NCBI RefSeq assembly: GCF_040215105.1
Contig: NZ_CP157875.1
Location: forward strand, 3,587,501 to 3,651,500
Direction: 5' to 3'
DNA length: 64,000 nucleotides
Source of the DNA: Aeromonas veronii
Lineage (GTDB): Bacteria > Pseudomonadota > Gammaproteobacteria > Enterobacterales > Aeromonadaceae
Part shown: positions 25,517 through 35,074 of the stretch, one piece after another
Position numbering within the stretch: position 1 is the stretch's first letter
Layout: each line of letters starts with the position of its first letter
The notes under the pieces: model-generated
Databases searched by the model: none
Seen by the model: the letters and a program-made list of their open reading frames with translations, nothing else
Told to the model about the DNA's origin: nothing
Made by a program: the position numbers and the translations under genes

Positions 25517-26518
25517 TCACATCGCCTTTCCCAGCGGCACCGCCTCCACCGCAGCCAGGGGGAAGTGGCAGGCCACCTGATGGGCCAGCCCGTCGCACAC
25601 AGTCAGTGCGGGCGAGGCGCTGCGGCACAGATCCGTGGCATAGGGGCAGCGCTGGTGGAAGTGGCAGCCGCTCGGCGGTGAAATGGGGGATGGCACGTCA
25701 CCGGTCAGCAGGATCCGCTGATTGCGGCGACGGGGATCCGGCACCGGAATAGCCGAGATGAGTGCCTGGGTATAGGGGTGACGCGGGCTCAGGTAAAGCT
25801 GCTGGGCATCCGCCAGTTCGACAATCCGCCCCAGATACATGACGGCGATCCGGTCCGAGATGTGTTTGACCACCGACAAGTCGTGGGCGATGAAGATGAT
25901 GGCGAGGTTCATCTCCTGCTGCAGGGTGAGCAACAGATTGACTATCTGGGACTGCACCGATACATCGAGCGCCGACACCGCCTCGTCACACACCAGCAGC
26001 TTGGGTTTGAGGGCGATGGCCCGGGCGATGCCGATACGCTGGCGCTGGCCGCCGGAAAACTCGTGGGGATAGCGATCCGCCGCACTGCGCGGCAAGCCGA
26101 CCTTGTCCAGCAGCTCCAAGACCCACTCCCGCCGCTGCGTCGTCGTGCCCTTGCCGTGGATAATGAAGGGCTCCTCCAGGATCTGCCCCACCGTATGGCG
26201 GCCATTGAGGGATTCTGCAGGATCCTGAAACACGATCTGCATCTCCTGACGCAGGGAACGCATCTCTTTTGGCGACAGCTGGGTGATGTCCCGCCCCTCG
26301 AAGGTGATCTGCCCCGCGGTGGGCTCGAACAGCTTGAGCAGGGAGCGCCCCAGGGTGGACTTGCCACAGCCGGACTCCCCCACCAGTCCCAGGGTCTCCC
26401 CCTGTTTCAACTCGAAGCTGATGCCATCTACCGCATAGACGGTGTAGTGTTTGCGCAAAAAACCGCCACCCATCTTGAAGTGCTGCTTCAAGTCCCTGAC
26501 CGACAACAAGATGCTCAT
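25517..26518 (-). CDS. Peptide ABC transporter ATP-binding protein (OppF/DppF/YejF C-half type)
   Basis: A 333-residue ATPase. Walker A is GESGCGKST, the signature is EFSGGQRQRIGIARAIA and Walker B is LLVCDEAVSALD. The C-terminal oligopeptide/dipeptide extension with the [4Fe-4S]-type cysteine pattern (GCHFHQRCPYATDLC) is present. It powers peptide import with the partner ATPase at 26619-27614 and permeases YejB/YejE. In E. coli the two ATPases are fused as YejF; here they are separate. Its ATG overlaps the stop of a 35-codon ORF that copies its own N-terminus. Confidence 0.9.
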   Translation of the reverse strand: MSILLSVRDLKQHFKMGGGFLRKHYTVYAVDGISFELKQGETLGLVGESGCGKSTLGRSLLKLFEPTAGQITFEGRDITQLSPKEMRSLRQEMQIVFQDPAESLNGRHTVGQILEEPFIIHGKGTTTQRREWVLELLDKVGLPRSAADRYPHEFSGGQRQRIGIARAIALKPKLLVCDEAVSALDVSVQSQIVNLLLTLQQEMNLAIIFIAHDLSVVKHISDRIAVMYLGRIVELADAQQLYLSPRHPYTQALISAIPVPDPRRRNQRILLTGDVPSPISPPSGCHFHQRCPYATDLCRSASPALTVCDGLAHQVACHFPLAAVEAVPLGKAM

Positions 26519-26622
26519 GGCTGTTGCTCCTTGTTATCGAGGGGAAGAGGCGGCATCAGATCCCCCCTCTCCCTCGTGCTGAAGTGCTGCTTCAAGTCCC
26601 GCATCGACCACAAGATGCTCAT
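26515..26622 (-). CDS. 35-codon linker ORF from duplication of the downstream ATPase N-terminus
   Basis: It starts [15 protein letters not shown], nearly the same as MSILLSVRDLKQHFK of the following ATPase, over about 42 bases, then diverges into a Pro/Leu-rich tail. Its ATG overlaps the TGA of the upstream ATPase (ATGA) and its own TGA overlaps the ATG of the downstream ATPase (ATGA). Translational coupling is therefore preserved through the duplicate. It lacks any ATPase motif, so it is probably a vestigial product of a roughly 100-bp tandem duplication rather than a functional protein. Confidence 0.6.
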   Translation of the reverse strand: MSILWSMRDLKQHFSTRERGDLMPPLPLDNKEQQP

Positions 26623-27614
26623 ACGCTCAACTCCTTCCAGTGATGGCAGGACACTGTGTGCCGCTCTCCCAGGGATTCCGCCACCGGATTGGTGCCCACG
26701 CAGATCTCGGTGGCGTGGGGGCAGCGGTTGGAGAAACGGCACCCCGCCGGCATCTCGTGCAGGGCAGGCACCTGGCCCTTGATGGTCTTGAGCAGGCTCT
26801 TTGGCACATCTTCGAGGCGCGGGATCGAGGCCATCAGACCATGAGTATAGGGATGACGCGGCCGGTCAAACAGCTCGTAGATATCGGCCCGCTCCACCGC
26901 CCGACCCGCATACATCACCACCACTTCGTCGCACAGCTCCGCCACCACCCCGAGGTCGTGGGTGATGAAGATGATGGCCATGCCGGTCTGGGCTTGCAGC
27001 TCCTTCATCAGATCCAGGATCTGGGCCTGAATGGTCACATCCAGCGCCGTGGTCGGCTCGTCGCAGATGAGCAGGGCCGGCTCGCACGCCAGCGCCATGG
27101 CGATCATCACCCGCTGGCGCATGCCGCCGGAGAGGTTGTGGGGATAGACCCCGAAGCGCCGCTCCGGCTCCGGGATCCCCACCTTGTGCAGCATGGCGAT
27201 GGCGGCCGCCTTGCGGTCGTGCTTGCTGTACTCCGGCCGGTGCAGGCTGAACACCTCCATCAACTGATCCCCCACGGTCTGCACCGGGTTCAGGGCCGTC
27301 ATCGGCTCCTGGAAGATCATGGAGATGCGGTTGCCCCGCACCCGGTACATCTGATCCGGCGGCAGTGACAGCAGTTCCTCCCCCTGGAAACGGATGGAGC
27401 CCGCGACGACCTGACCATGGGGCTTGGGCAACAGCCCCATGATGGCGAGCGACGTGACGCTCTTGCCGCAACCGGACTCGCCGACGATGCCGAGGGTCTG
27501 CCCCGGCGCCACGGCGAAGCTCACCCCGTCAAGCACCTTGATCTTGCCGTCATCGACGGCGAACTCCACCTCGAGATCCCGGACCTCGAGGATGGGGGCC
27601 TCTCGCTTGGCCAT
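26619..27614 (-). CDS. Peptide ABC transporter ATP-binding protein (OppD/DppD/YejF N-half type)
   Basis: A 331-residue ATPase pairing with the one at 25517-26518. Walker A is GESGCGKS, the signature is [17 protein letters not shown] and Walker B is [12 protein letters not shown]. The C-terminal cysteine motif [15 protein letters not shown] marks the oligopeptide/dipeptide group. The start at 27614 ([11 protein letters not shown]) has GGGAGGGG upstream; the longer frame overlaps the end of the binding-protein gene. Part of the yejBEA-type operon. Confidence 0.9.
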   Translation of the reverse strand: MAKREAPILEVRDLEVEFAVDDGKIKVLDGVSFAVAPGQTLGIVGESGCGKSVTSLAIMGLLPKPHGQVVAGSIRFQGEELLSLPPDQMYRVRGNRISMIFQEPMTALNPVQTVGDQLMEVFSLHRPEYSKHDRKAAAIAMLHKVGIPEPERRFGVYPHNLSGGMRQRVMIAMALACEPALLICDEPTTALDVTIQAQILDLMKELQAQTGMAIIFITHDLGVVAELCDEVVVMYAGRAVERADIYELFDRPRHPYTHGLMASIPRLEDVPKSLLKTIKGQVPALHEMPAGCRFSNRCPHATEICVGTNPVAESLGERHTVSCHHWKELSV

Positions 27615-27651
27615 GGCCGCCCCTCCCTTGTCTATGGGCTCAATCCTGGAC

Positions 27652-29469
27652 TCAATGGTGCGCATAGGTCTTGTCGAGCAGATTGATGGGGGCCAGCGCC
27701 TCGCCCGCATCCTTGGCTTTTAGGGTCTCGGCCTTCACCTTGGGATCGATCCAGAGCAGACCGCCGCTGCTGTGGGGGTAGCCATCCATGGGCCAGTAGA
27801 GCTGATCCGGGGTGTTCTTGGTGGCAGGCACCTCGGGCAGCATCACATAGCGCCAGCTGCTGGCCCGCACATAGTTGAGCTGTACACCGGGCACGAAGAT
27901 GGCGAGATCATAGATACGCTGCTGGATCTGGCGGGAGAGATCGGCCCGCTTGGCGGTATCGAACTCCACGTCGTAGGCGTCGATCAGGGTGTCGAGTTGC
28001 TTGTCTGCCACGTTGAACAGGTTGTTGGTCTGTGGCTTGTTGGCGTTATCCGAGTGGAACGACTCCCAATACTGCGGATAGAGACCGCCACCGCCCCAGC
28101 CAAGCCAGGCCGCCTCGTGTTTCTTCTCCAGCATCACCTTGAAACCGGTGGCACCATCCACCAGGTTGAGCTCCAGATCCAGGCCCGCCTTCTTGGCCTC
28201 TTCCCTGAGCACGGTCAGCCGCTTGGTGTGCTCCTGGGTGGTGTAGGTGACCGCCAGACTGAGGCGCTCGCCCTTGTCGTTTTGCAAGATGCCGTCCGGC
28301 CCCGGCTTGGCGTAGCCTCCCTTGGCGAAGAACTCCCGCGCCTTGGCCACGTCATAGGCCCGCTCGGCCAGCTGCATGTCGGTAAAGTCGCCAAAGCCCG
28401 AGCCGAAGGTGGTGGCGCGGTCATAGTCGCCGCGCAGCACGGTGGCGATCATCTTGTCGAGGTTCATGGCGTGCTGGATGCCGAGGCGCACATTGATATC
28501 CGCCAACCTGGGATTGGCGATGTTGAGGTGAACCCCCTGCCCGCCCTGCTTGGTGTCGGTCACGGCCATCACCTTCTGCACATAACCCTGCTTGTACTCC
28601 GGCGTCACCGCCTTCTCGTGCCACCAGTTCGGCAGGATCATCTCGAAGGTGTCGACCTCCCCCTTCAGGAAGTGGCGAAACGCGATGTTGTGGTCGCGGA
28701 TCACCTGCACCTTGATGGTGTCGATGTTGAACCTGTGCTGGTTGTAGCGATCCTGCTGGGCCCACCAGTCTGGCTGCTTGCTGAAGGTGATGGACTTGCC
28801 CTTCTTCACCTCGGTCATGACATAGGGGCCCGTCGTGGGCACCACGGACCAGTTGTACTGCTTCACCCAGTTGGGGGTCAGCTTGTAGTAATGCTTGGGC
28901 TGGGGCCAGAGCTCCGTGGTGTTGAGCAAGTCCAGCTTGGCCTTGCGATTGCCCGACTTGACCAGGATGGTGTGGTCGTCAATCTTCTCCACCGCCACGA
29001 TCTCGGTGGTGTAGTAGTTGTTGTACCAGGGCGCCCGGATCTCCTTGGAACGCATCATCTCGTAGCCGAAGGTGTAGTCGTCCGCGGTGACCGGCTTGCC
29101 GTCAGACCACTTGGCGCGCGGATCCAGTTTGAAATAGACGGTCTGGTTGTCCGGCGCGATGGCCCACTGGGTCGCCAGCGACGGGATGGGGTTGCCGGTA
29201 TTGGGGTGGAAGCTGATGAGCCTCAGCTGGTTGTCCTGGATGAAGGAGCGGAACGCACCGTTGGAGTCGGGCCCCACGGTGCGAAACGTCAGCGGGAAGC
29301 TGTCGATGAACATGGTAAGAGAGCCGCCTGGCAGCGCCTTGGGGGAGGCAAACACCGGGTCCGTGTCATTGGTTTCCCACTTGAGATCCGCGGGCAGGCT
29401 GGCGGCCCAGACCCAGGATCCATTCACCAGCAGGAAAAGTGCACCTATCCATTTTATTTTATTCTTCAT
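27652..29469 (-). CDS. yejA: Extracellular solute-binding protein, YejA type (family 5)
   Basis: A 605-residue periplasmic peptide-binding protein. The signal peptide (MKNKIKWIGALFLLVNGSWVWA) follows AGGAAG. The mature part has YejA-like segments such as FPLTFRTVGPDSNGAFRSF and WAIAPDNQTVYFKLDPRAKW. In E. coli YejABEF imports the peptide-nucleotide antibiotic microcin C and presumably natural peptides. Here the gene lies after the permeases, giving the order yejB-yejE-yejA-ATPase-ATPase, unlike E. coli where yejA is first. Confidence 0.88.
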   Translation of the reverse strand: MKNKIKWIGALFLLVNGSWVWAASLPADLKWETNDTDPVFASPKALPGGSLTMFIDSFPLTFRTVGPDSNGAFRSFIQDNQLRLISFHPNTGNPIPSLATQWAIAPDNQTVYFKLDPRAKWSDGKPVTADDYTFGYEMMRSKEIRAPWYNNYYTTEIVAVEKIDDHTILVKSGNRKAKLDLLNTTELWPQPKHYYKLTPNWVKQYNWSVVPTTGPYVMTEVKKGKSITFSKQPDWWAQQDRYNQHRFNIDTIKVQVIRDHNIAFRHFLKGEVDTFEMILPNWWHEKAVTPEYKQGYVQKVMAVTDTKQGGQGVHLNIANPRLADINVRLGIQHAMNLDKMIATVLRGDYDRATTFGSGFGDFTDMQLAERAYDVAKAREFFAKGGYAKPGPDGILQNDKGERLSLAVTYTTQEHTKRLTVLREEAKKAGLDLELNLVDGATGFKVMLEKKHEAAWLGWGGGGLYPQYWESFHSDNANKPQTNNLFNVADKQLDTLIDAYDVEFDTAKRADLSRQIQQRIYDLAIFVPGVQLNYVRASSWRYVMLPEVPATKNTPDQLYWPMDGYPHSSGGLLWIDPKVKAETLKAKDAGEALAPINLLDKTYAHH

Positions 29470-29565
29470 ATCTGACTTCCTGGTCATGACCCCTGCTGCG
29501 GGGGTTTCTTGATTAAGGGTTAAATCATGTCACTTCACACACAACCGATATCTTGCACCACGCCA

Positions 29566-30615
29566 TCACTGGTAGCGGGTGAACTTGCGCGGATCGAACG
29601 CCTCCCGGATGGCCTCACCGATGAAGGAGACCATGATGAGCACCAGGCTCACCGCCGCCACCACCGAACTCACGATCCAGATGGCATCCAGGTTGTTGAT
29701 GCCCTGAGAGAGCAGCTCCCCCCAACTCGGGGTGGGCGGCGCCAGGCCGAAACCCAGGTAATCCAGCGCCGTCAGGGTGGAGATATTGCCCACCACGGCG
29801 AAGGGGGCCAGGGTGACGATCATCATCAGGGTATTGGGCAGTATGTGGTTGAAGATGATGCGCCCCGTGCTGGCCCCCTGGGCCCGCGCCGCCATCACAT
29901 AGTCCCGCGCCCGCTCCTTGTAGGTGAGGGTGCGCATGTACCAGGTGATCCCCATCCAGCCAAACAGCACGTTGATGCCGACGAACAAGCCGAAGTTCGG
30001 CTTGGCCAGCGACACCAGGATCATGATGACGTAGAGGAAGGGCACCTGGGACCAGATCTCGATGAAGCGCTGCAGCACCAGATCAAAGCGCCCGCCGAGA
30101 AAGCCCATCATGCAACCGATGCTGACCCCGATGACGTAGCTCGCCACCAGGGTGATGAAGGCAAAACCGATGGCGATGCGAAAGCCGTATACCAGACGCG
30201 CCAGCACATCGCGGCCGCTGGTGTCGGTACCGAGGAAGTGGCGCTCGGCCAGGCTAGGCGCATAGGGGGGGTAGGCGTCCTGCTTGAAGTCCTGCTCATA
30301 GGGGTTCCAGGGCACCAGGGGCAGCAGCACCCAATCCCCTTTTCCCGCCTCTGCGAAGCGGGCCTGCAACTGGCGGTAATTGGTCTCGTATTCGTAATCC
30401 AGCCCGAACTGCTGGCCGGAGATAACGTTTCCATAAGTCGGGAAGTAGAGCTCCCCCTGATAGCTCACCACCAGGGCCCGGCTGTTGACCAGGAGTTCCG
30501 CCAGAAGGGAGATGACAACCAGCACGGAGAAGATGATAAAGGAGTAGTAACCCCGCTTTATCGACTTGAAAAGCTTGAGTTTTTTCAGTGTGACCGGGTT
30601 GAGGTTCAGGTTCAT
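29566..30615 (-). CDS. yejE: Peptide ABC transporter permease, YejE type
   Basis: A 349-residue inner-membrane permease. It has an N-terminal membrane helix (YYSFIIFSVLVVISLLAEL), a long periplasmic segment typical of YejE with WNPYEQDFKQ, and the YejE/OppC-type core including HFLGTDTSGRDVLARLVYG. The cytoplasmic EAA loop (DYVMAARAQGAS) contacts the ATPases. Only two bases separate it from yejB. Confidence 0.9.
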   Translation of the reverse strand: MNLNLNPVTLKKLKLFKSIKRGYYSFIIFSVLVVISLLAELLVNSRALVVSYQGELYFPTYGNVISGQQFGLDYEYETNYRQLQARFAEAGKGDWVLLPLVPWNPYEQDFKQDAYPPYAPSLAERHFLGTDTSGRDVLARLVYGFRIAIGFAFITLVASYVIGVSIGCMMGFLGGRFDLVLQRFIEIWSQVPFLYVIMILVSLAKPNFGLFVGINVLFGWMGITWYMRTLTYKERARDYVMAARAQGASTGRIIFNHILPNTLMMIVTLAPFAVVGNISTLTALDYLGFGLAPPTPSWGELLSQGINNLDAIWIVSSVVAAVSLVLIMVSFIGEAIREAFDPRKFTRYQ

Positions 30616-30617
30616 GG

Positions 30618-31643
30618 TCAGTCTCCAAACCGCACGCGAGGATCGACCAGCGCCACGCAGATGTCGGAGACGATATTCCCCACCAGCATCAGCATGGAGG
30701 TGATCGCCAGGATCCCCATGACGGTGGGGTAATCCCGCTCGACGATGGCCTCATAGCCGAGCAGGCCGATGCCGTCGATGTTGAAGATGGTCTCGATGAG
30801 GAAGGAGCCCCCGAAGAAGACTGTGAGCACGGATCCCAAGTGGCTGGCGATGGGGATCAGGCTGTTGCGCATGGCATGGCCGGTGACCGCCTTGCGAAAC
30901 GGCAGCCCCTTGGCCACGGCGGTGCGCACGTAATCCGCCGACAGGTTTTCCATCAGGCTGTTCTTCATGGTCATGGTGAGGATGGCAAAATCGCCGATGG
31001 CATAGGCGATGAGGGGCAGCAGAGCGTGGGCGAAGACGGTGCGGATCTGGTCCCAGCTGCTCTCCATGTACTCGAAATCTTCCCCCGGGAAGCCCCCCAT
31101 GGGCAGCCACTCCAGGTGGAAGGCGAAGACGGTGATGAGGAAGATCCCCACCACGTAGGCGGGCAGCGCATAGGCCATGTAGATGAGCATGGAGCTCAGG
31201 GAGTCGAAGCGGCTGTTATGCCTGAGCGCCTTGGCCACCCCGAGTGGGATGGAGACCGCATAGCTCAGCAGAAAGGTCGCCAGCCCGAAGAAGGCGGTGA
31301 CCGGCAAGCGATCCTTGATGAGATCCCACACCGGCTCGTAGTAACGGGTCGACTCCCCCAGATCCAGCACCGCGAGTTTTTGCAGCCACTCCCAGTAAGC
31401 GATCAGCATGGGCTTGTCCAGGCCGTAGAACGCCTTGAGTTCCTCGATCTGCTCGTCGGAGAGGGCCTGGGCTCCCTTGCTGCCACTGGAGCGCCCGCTT
31501 TCATTCTGCGATACCTGCGCCTGCATCAGCATGCGTTCGACCGGACCGCCCGGCACGAAGCGGGTGATGGTGAAGACGAGCAGGGTGATCCCGAGAAACG
31601 TCGGGATGATCAAAAGCATCCGACGTAAGAAATACGACAGCAT
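30618..31643 (-). CDS. yejB: Peptide ABC transporter permease, YejB type
   Basis: A 341-residue inner-membrane permease of the OppB/DppB family. It opens MLSYFLRRMLLIIPTFLGIT and contains the cytoplasmic loop DYVRTAVAKGLPFRKAVTGH. An extended loop with SRSSG-like sequence around residues 45-65 matches YejB. First gene of the peptide transporter operon. Confidence 0.9.
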   Translation of the reverse strand: MLSYFLRRMLLIIPTFLGITLLVFTITRFVPGGPVERMLMQAQVSQNESGRSSGSKGAQALSDEQIEELKAFYGLDKPMLIAYWEWLQKLAVLDLGESTRYYEPVWDLIKDRLPVTAFFGLATFLLSYAVSIPLGVAKALRHNSRFDSLSSMLIYMAYALPAYVVGIFLITVFAFHLEWLPMGGFPGEDFEYMESSWDQIRTVFAHALLPLIAYAIGDFAILTMTMKNSLMENLSADYVRTAVAKGLPFRKAVTGHAMRNSLIPIASHLGSVLTVFFGGSFLIETIFNIDGIGLLGYEAIVERDYPTVMGILAITSMLMLVGNIVSDICVALVDPRVRFGD

Positions 31644-32384
31644 GGTGGGTTAAACCTCATCCTTGTTGTTCTTGTATGGCCATTCAAATCCGATGAACAG
31701 CCTGTCCTTCCTGGCATTACTCACTGAATTGCCTGTCATTGGCAGACAATACCGCTCGGTCACTGTAAAAGCTCTGCAACAAAAATCAAGTAAAACGAGG
31801 CACATGAAACAGGAGGGGGCGGTGCAGTAGAAAAAACCGGAATTTTTTTTTCGAAAACCCAACTTCAAGATAAAAAACTGCTACGCCATCATATTTAAAT
31901 TATTTTTATTTAATAAAATTTAATTAAACAAAACACGAAAGCGGAACCAAAATCCATATTTAACAATCACTTACACTAAATCAGTGGCGATGTTGATTTT
32001 ACCTATAGAAGAAGAGGGATTTTTCGATGGGCAGGACAAGGCTCCGAGCGAGAACATGAACAAAGACAGATTTAAATGCTACCAAAGTAGATATTGGCGA
32101 TATATCACTCATCGGGACATGTGCATTATCGATAAGTTCAAAAATAATCAATAAAATCGAAACGGGTACATTTAACATCGTTTTCACATCGCTGAATGCA
32201 AGATGAACAGTATAAAATCCCGAAAAAAACGCCCATATAAAAAATAGTCATCTAATTCCCACCTGCCTCCCCATTCACCCCGCCTCATTTGACGTTAAAC
32301 CTCAAACCTTGATAAGCCTTACGCACTGCTCCAACGAGGGCGGTACAGGAAGCAAACAAAAAACAATCAGGAAGGATACTAGCG
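31644..32384. other. AT-rich 740-base intergenic region between yejB and the TonB receptor gene
   Basis: The base composition drops sharply between about 31850 and 32250, with long A/T runs, unlike the GC-rich genes on both sides. It must contain promoters for both divergent operons. One plus-strand frame at 31990-32154 (54 residues, MLILPIEEEGFF...) uses rare AGA, ATA and TTA codons and lacks a good ribosome site; it may be a remnant. Minus-strand frames of 62-72 codons are equally unconvincing. I saw no clear Fur box. Confidence 0.6.
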
Positions 32385-34991
32385 ATGCTTAGGAAAAGCA
32401 GACTCTCTGCTGCCGTAGCGTTTGCCTTGGCGAGCGCGGCAGTTGTGGCCACCCCTGTCCTGGCCGAAGAGGGCCAGAACGTAGAAAAACTGCAAAAAAT
32501 CAAGGTCACAGGCTCCCGGATCTCCCGGGTCGACGTGGAAGGTTCCACCCCTGTCGTCTCCGTCAGCAAGGCCAAGATTGAAGAATCCGGCCAACAGACC
32601 GTCGCCGACTACCTCAAGCAAGCCTCTTACAACTCCTTCGGGGGGGTCTCCCCCGCCTCCGGCAGCTCCTTCCAGTCCCAGGCCACCGTCGGCCTGCGCG
32701 GCCTGGGGTCTGAGCGCACCCTGGTTCTGCTGAATGGCAAGCGGGTCGCGGGTTCCCCCACCATGGGCGGCACCTCCATCAACCTGAACACCATCCCCAT
32801 GGCCGCCGTCGAGCGGGTTGAAGTCAACCTGGACGGTGGCTCCGCCATCTACGGTTCCGATGCCATCGGCGGTGTCATCAACGTGGTACTCAAGGAAGGC
32901 TATGAAGGCCTGACCTTCCAGGGTCGCCTGGGCTCCCCGAGCGAAGACGGGGGTGACGAAGCGAGCGGCTCCATCGTTGCCGGCGTCAATGGCGAGAAAG
33001 GCTCCCTGATGGCGGTCTACGAGCATGACAAGAAAGACGTCATCTACGCCCGTGATCGCGATTATCTCTCCAAGCAGGGCAACGAAGCCCCCAGCGCCTA
33101 TGGCCGCAACGTGGAAGGGGTGACCGGCCTGGATGCCAATGGCGATCCGGTCTGGAAATATGGCCCCCTGGCGGGCGCCACCAACGCCGATGGCAGCTGT
33201 AAAGAGCCCTTCATCGGCTTCGAAGACGGCTGTAACTACAACTACGGCAAGATTGCCGCCACCACGGCCTCCCGCAGCCGCGACACCCTGTATGTGAACG
33301 GCCGTTATCACATCAATGACAACGTGGACTTCGTGCCCCAGATCATCGGCTCCCGGGTCGAGAGTTTCGGTCGCTTCGCCCCCGCTGCCGGGGCCTTCAC
33401 CATCGATCCGGCCAACCCGAACAACGCCAGCTTCTTCACCGACAACGGCCTGGATGCCGCCGCCACCCAGGGTCTGGGTGAAGCCGCCTATGCCTACTAC
33501 CGCTTCAGCAACGTCGGTCCCCGTGACAACCTGGTCACCGACCTGACCGGCAGCCTGAACCTCGGCTTCGAAGGCACCATCGCCACCGAATCCGTGGGTG
33601 ACATGCAGTGGAACGCCGGTTACATGTATTCCAAGACCGACAACAAGGAGAACGGTACCGGTTACGTGCTGGCCTCCGCCGCCCAGCAGGCGATCGCCGA
33701 TGGCAAGTTCGTGGGTGGCGAGTTCAGCGCCGACAGCACCAAGGCCATGGCCGCCGACACCAGCCGCCGCTCCACCATGGACTTCTACCAGTGGTACGCA
33801 GGGGTGCAGTGGGACATGGGTGAACTGCCCGCCGGTCCGGTCAGCTGGTACGCCGGCGCCGAGTACAACGACTGGGTCTACACCGACAAGTACGATGCCC
33901 AGTCCGAAGCCGGCAACATCATCGGCTCCTCCGGCAACTCCTCCGGCGGTGTGCGCGACGTGACCGCCGCCTACATCGAGACCCTGGTGCCCATCACCGA
34001 GCAGATCGAGCTGAACGTGGCCGGTCGTTTCGATGACTACAGCGACTTTGGCAGCGCCTTCTCTCCCAAGGCGAGCCTGCGCTACCAGCCGCTGGACAAT
34101 CTGATGCTGCGCACCTCCTGGTCCCGCTCCTTCCGTGCCCCCAGCCTGAGCGATCTCTACGCGGCGGACTCCTACTCGGCCGACTGGGCCAAGGACTATG
34201 TCTACTGCGAGGCCAATGGCATCTCGGCAGCCAACTGCCCGAACCGTCAGTACGACACTACCCGTACCTCCAACGAGCAGCTGAAGGAAGAGACCGCGGA
34301 TACCTGGAACTTCGGGGTGGCTTACAGCCCGCTCGATGACCTGAACCTCTCCCTGGACTACTACACCATCAGCATCGATGACGTGATCCAGCTGAACTCC
34401 CTGCAGTCCGTCATCTATGACGAACTGAACACCGGCAGCTCCAGCAACGTCACCCGTAACAGCCAGGGCCGGATCAATGGCGCCATCGCCTCCATGGTCA
34501 ACCTGGGTACCCTGGATACCTCGGGCCTCGATCTCAAGGTGGACTACAAGTACGACCTGAACTACGCCACCGTCCGTTATGACCTCGGCGGTACCTACAT
34601 CCTGGAGTACAAGGAAGGTCTGTACGCCGGCGGCCCGGTCATCGACAAGATTGGCCAGAACGGTCTGCCCCAGTTCCGCTTCAGCACCGGTGTCGGCGTC
34701 AACGTTCCCCAATGGTGGAACATGGATACCTACCTGAGCGCGAACTACATCGACTCCCAGAGCCAGGACTACATCGCCGATACCGGTCAGGAAGTCGGTC
34801 ACATCGCGTCCCAGACCACCTGGAACCTGAACGTCGGCGTGGAAGCGCCGTGGGATGGCAAGATCCAGGTCGGGGTGAAGAACATGTTCAACGCGGGCCC
34901 GTCCCTCGAGAGCGATGGCTTCACCTATGACGAAGAGCTCTACAGCATCGACGGTCGCATCTACTACATCGACTACGCCCAGAAGTTCTAA
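32385..34991 (+). CDS. TonB-dependent outer-membrane receptor
   Basis: An 868-residue receptor. After a signal peptide (SAAVAFALASAAVVATPVLA) comes a TonB-box-like stretch (VEKLQKIKVTGSRI) and the plug domain (residues about 45-175, with GLRGLGSERTLVLLNGKRV and IYGSDAIGGVINVVLK). A 22-strand barrel follows, ending in Phe (YIDYAQKF) as expected for BamA-assisted insertion. It sits directly before its own TtpC-ExbB-ExbD-TonB set. Similar loci in Shewanella and Vibrio lack a known substrate; peptides are one guess because of the neighbouring Yej transporter. No siderophore gene is near. Confidence 0.9.
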   Translation: MLRKSRLSAAVAFALASAAVVATPVLAEEGQNVEKLQKIKVTGSRISRVDVEGSTPVVSVSKAKIEESGQQTVADYLKQASYNSFGGVSPASGSSFQSQATVGLRGLGSERTLVLLNGKRVAGSPTMGGTSINLNTIPMAAVERVEVNLDGGSAIYGSDAIGGVINVVLKEGYEGLTFQGRLGSPSEDGGDEASGSIVAGVNGEKGSLMAVYEHDKKDVIYARDRDYLSKQGNEAPSAYGRNVEGVTGLDANGDPVWKYGPLAGATNADGSCKEPFIGFEDGCNYNYGKIAATTASRSRDTLYVNGRYHINDNVDFVPQIIGSRVESFGRFAPAAGAFTIDPANPNNASFFTDNGLDAAATQGLGEAAYAYYRFSNVGPRDNLVTDLTGSLNLGFEGTIATESVGDMQWNAGYMYSKTDNKENGTGYVLASAAQQAIADGKFVGGEFSADSTKAMAADTSRRSTMDFYQWYAGVQWDMGELPAGPVSWYAGAEYNDWVYTDKYDAQSEAGNIIGSSGNSSGGVRDVTAAYIETLVPITEQIELNVAGRFDDYSDFGSAFSPKASLRYQPLDNLMLRTSWSRSFRAPSLSDLYAADSYSADWAKDYVYCEANGISAANCPNRQYDTTRTSNEQLKEETADTWNFGVAYSPLDDLNLSLDYYTISIDDVIQLNSLQSVIYDELNTGSSSNVTRNSQGRINGAIASMVNLGTLDTSGLDLKVDYKYDLNYATVRYDLGGTYILEYKEGLYAGGPVIDKIGQNGLPQFRFSTGVGVNVPQWWNMDTYLSANYIDSQSQDYIADTGQEVGHIASQTTWNLNVGVEAPWDGKIQVGVKNMFNAGPSLESDGFTYDEELYSIDGRIYYIDYAQKF

Positions 34992-35008
34992 TCCACCAAG
35001 CAAGAGAC

Positions 35009-35034
35009 AAGCCGGCCCCACTGGGGTCGGCTTT
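35009..35034 (+). terminator. Partial terminator between the receptor and DUF3450 genes
   Basis: AAGCCG-G-CCCC-ACT-GGGG-T-CGGCTTT forms a stem but the T-tract is short. It probably lowers, without stopping, read-through into the energising operon. Confidence 0.5.
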
Positions 35035-35074
35035 GCCCAACATTCCAAGGAAGTAATGGAGATAGGGTAATCCT

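Noticed and set aside
31650..31868. A 72-codon minus-strand frame upstream of yejB
   Set aside because: No good ribosome site, Cys-rich composition with no family features, and it lies in promoter DNA.
32379..35048. An 889-codon open frame antisense to the TonB receptor
   Set aside because: It is a Gly/Val-rich shadow frame, and the plus-strand receptor has signal peptide, plug and C-terminal Phe.
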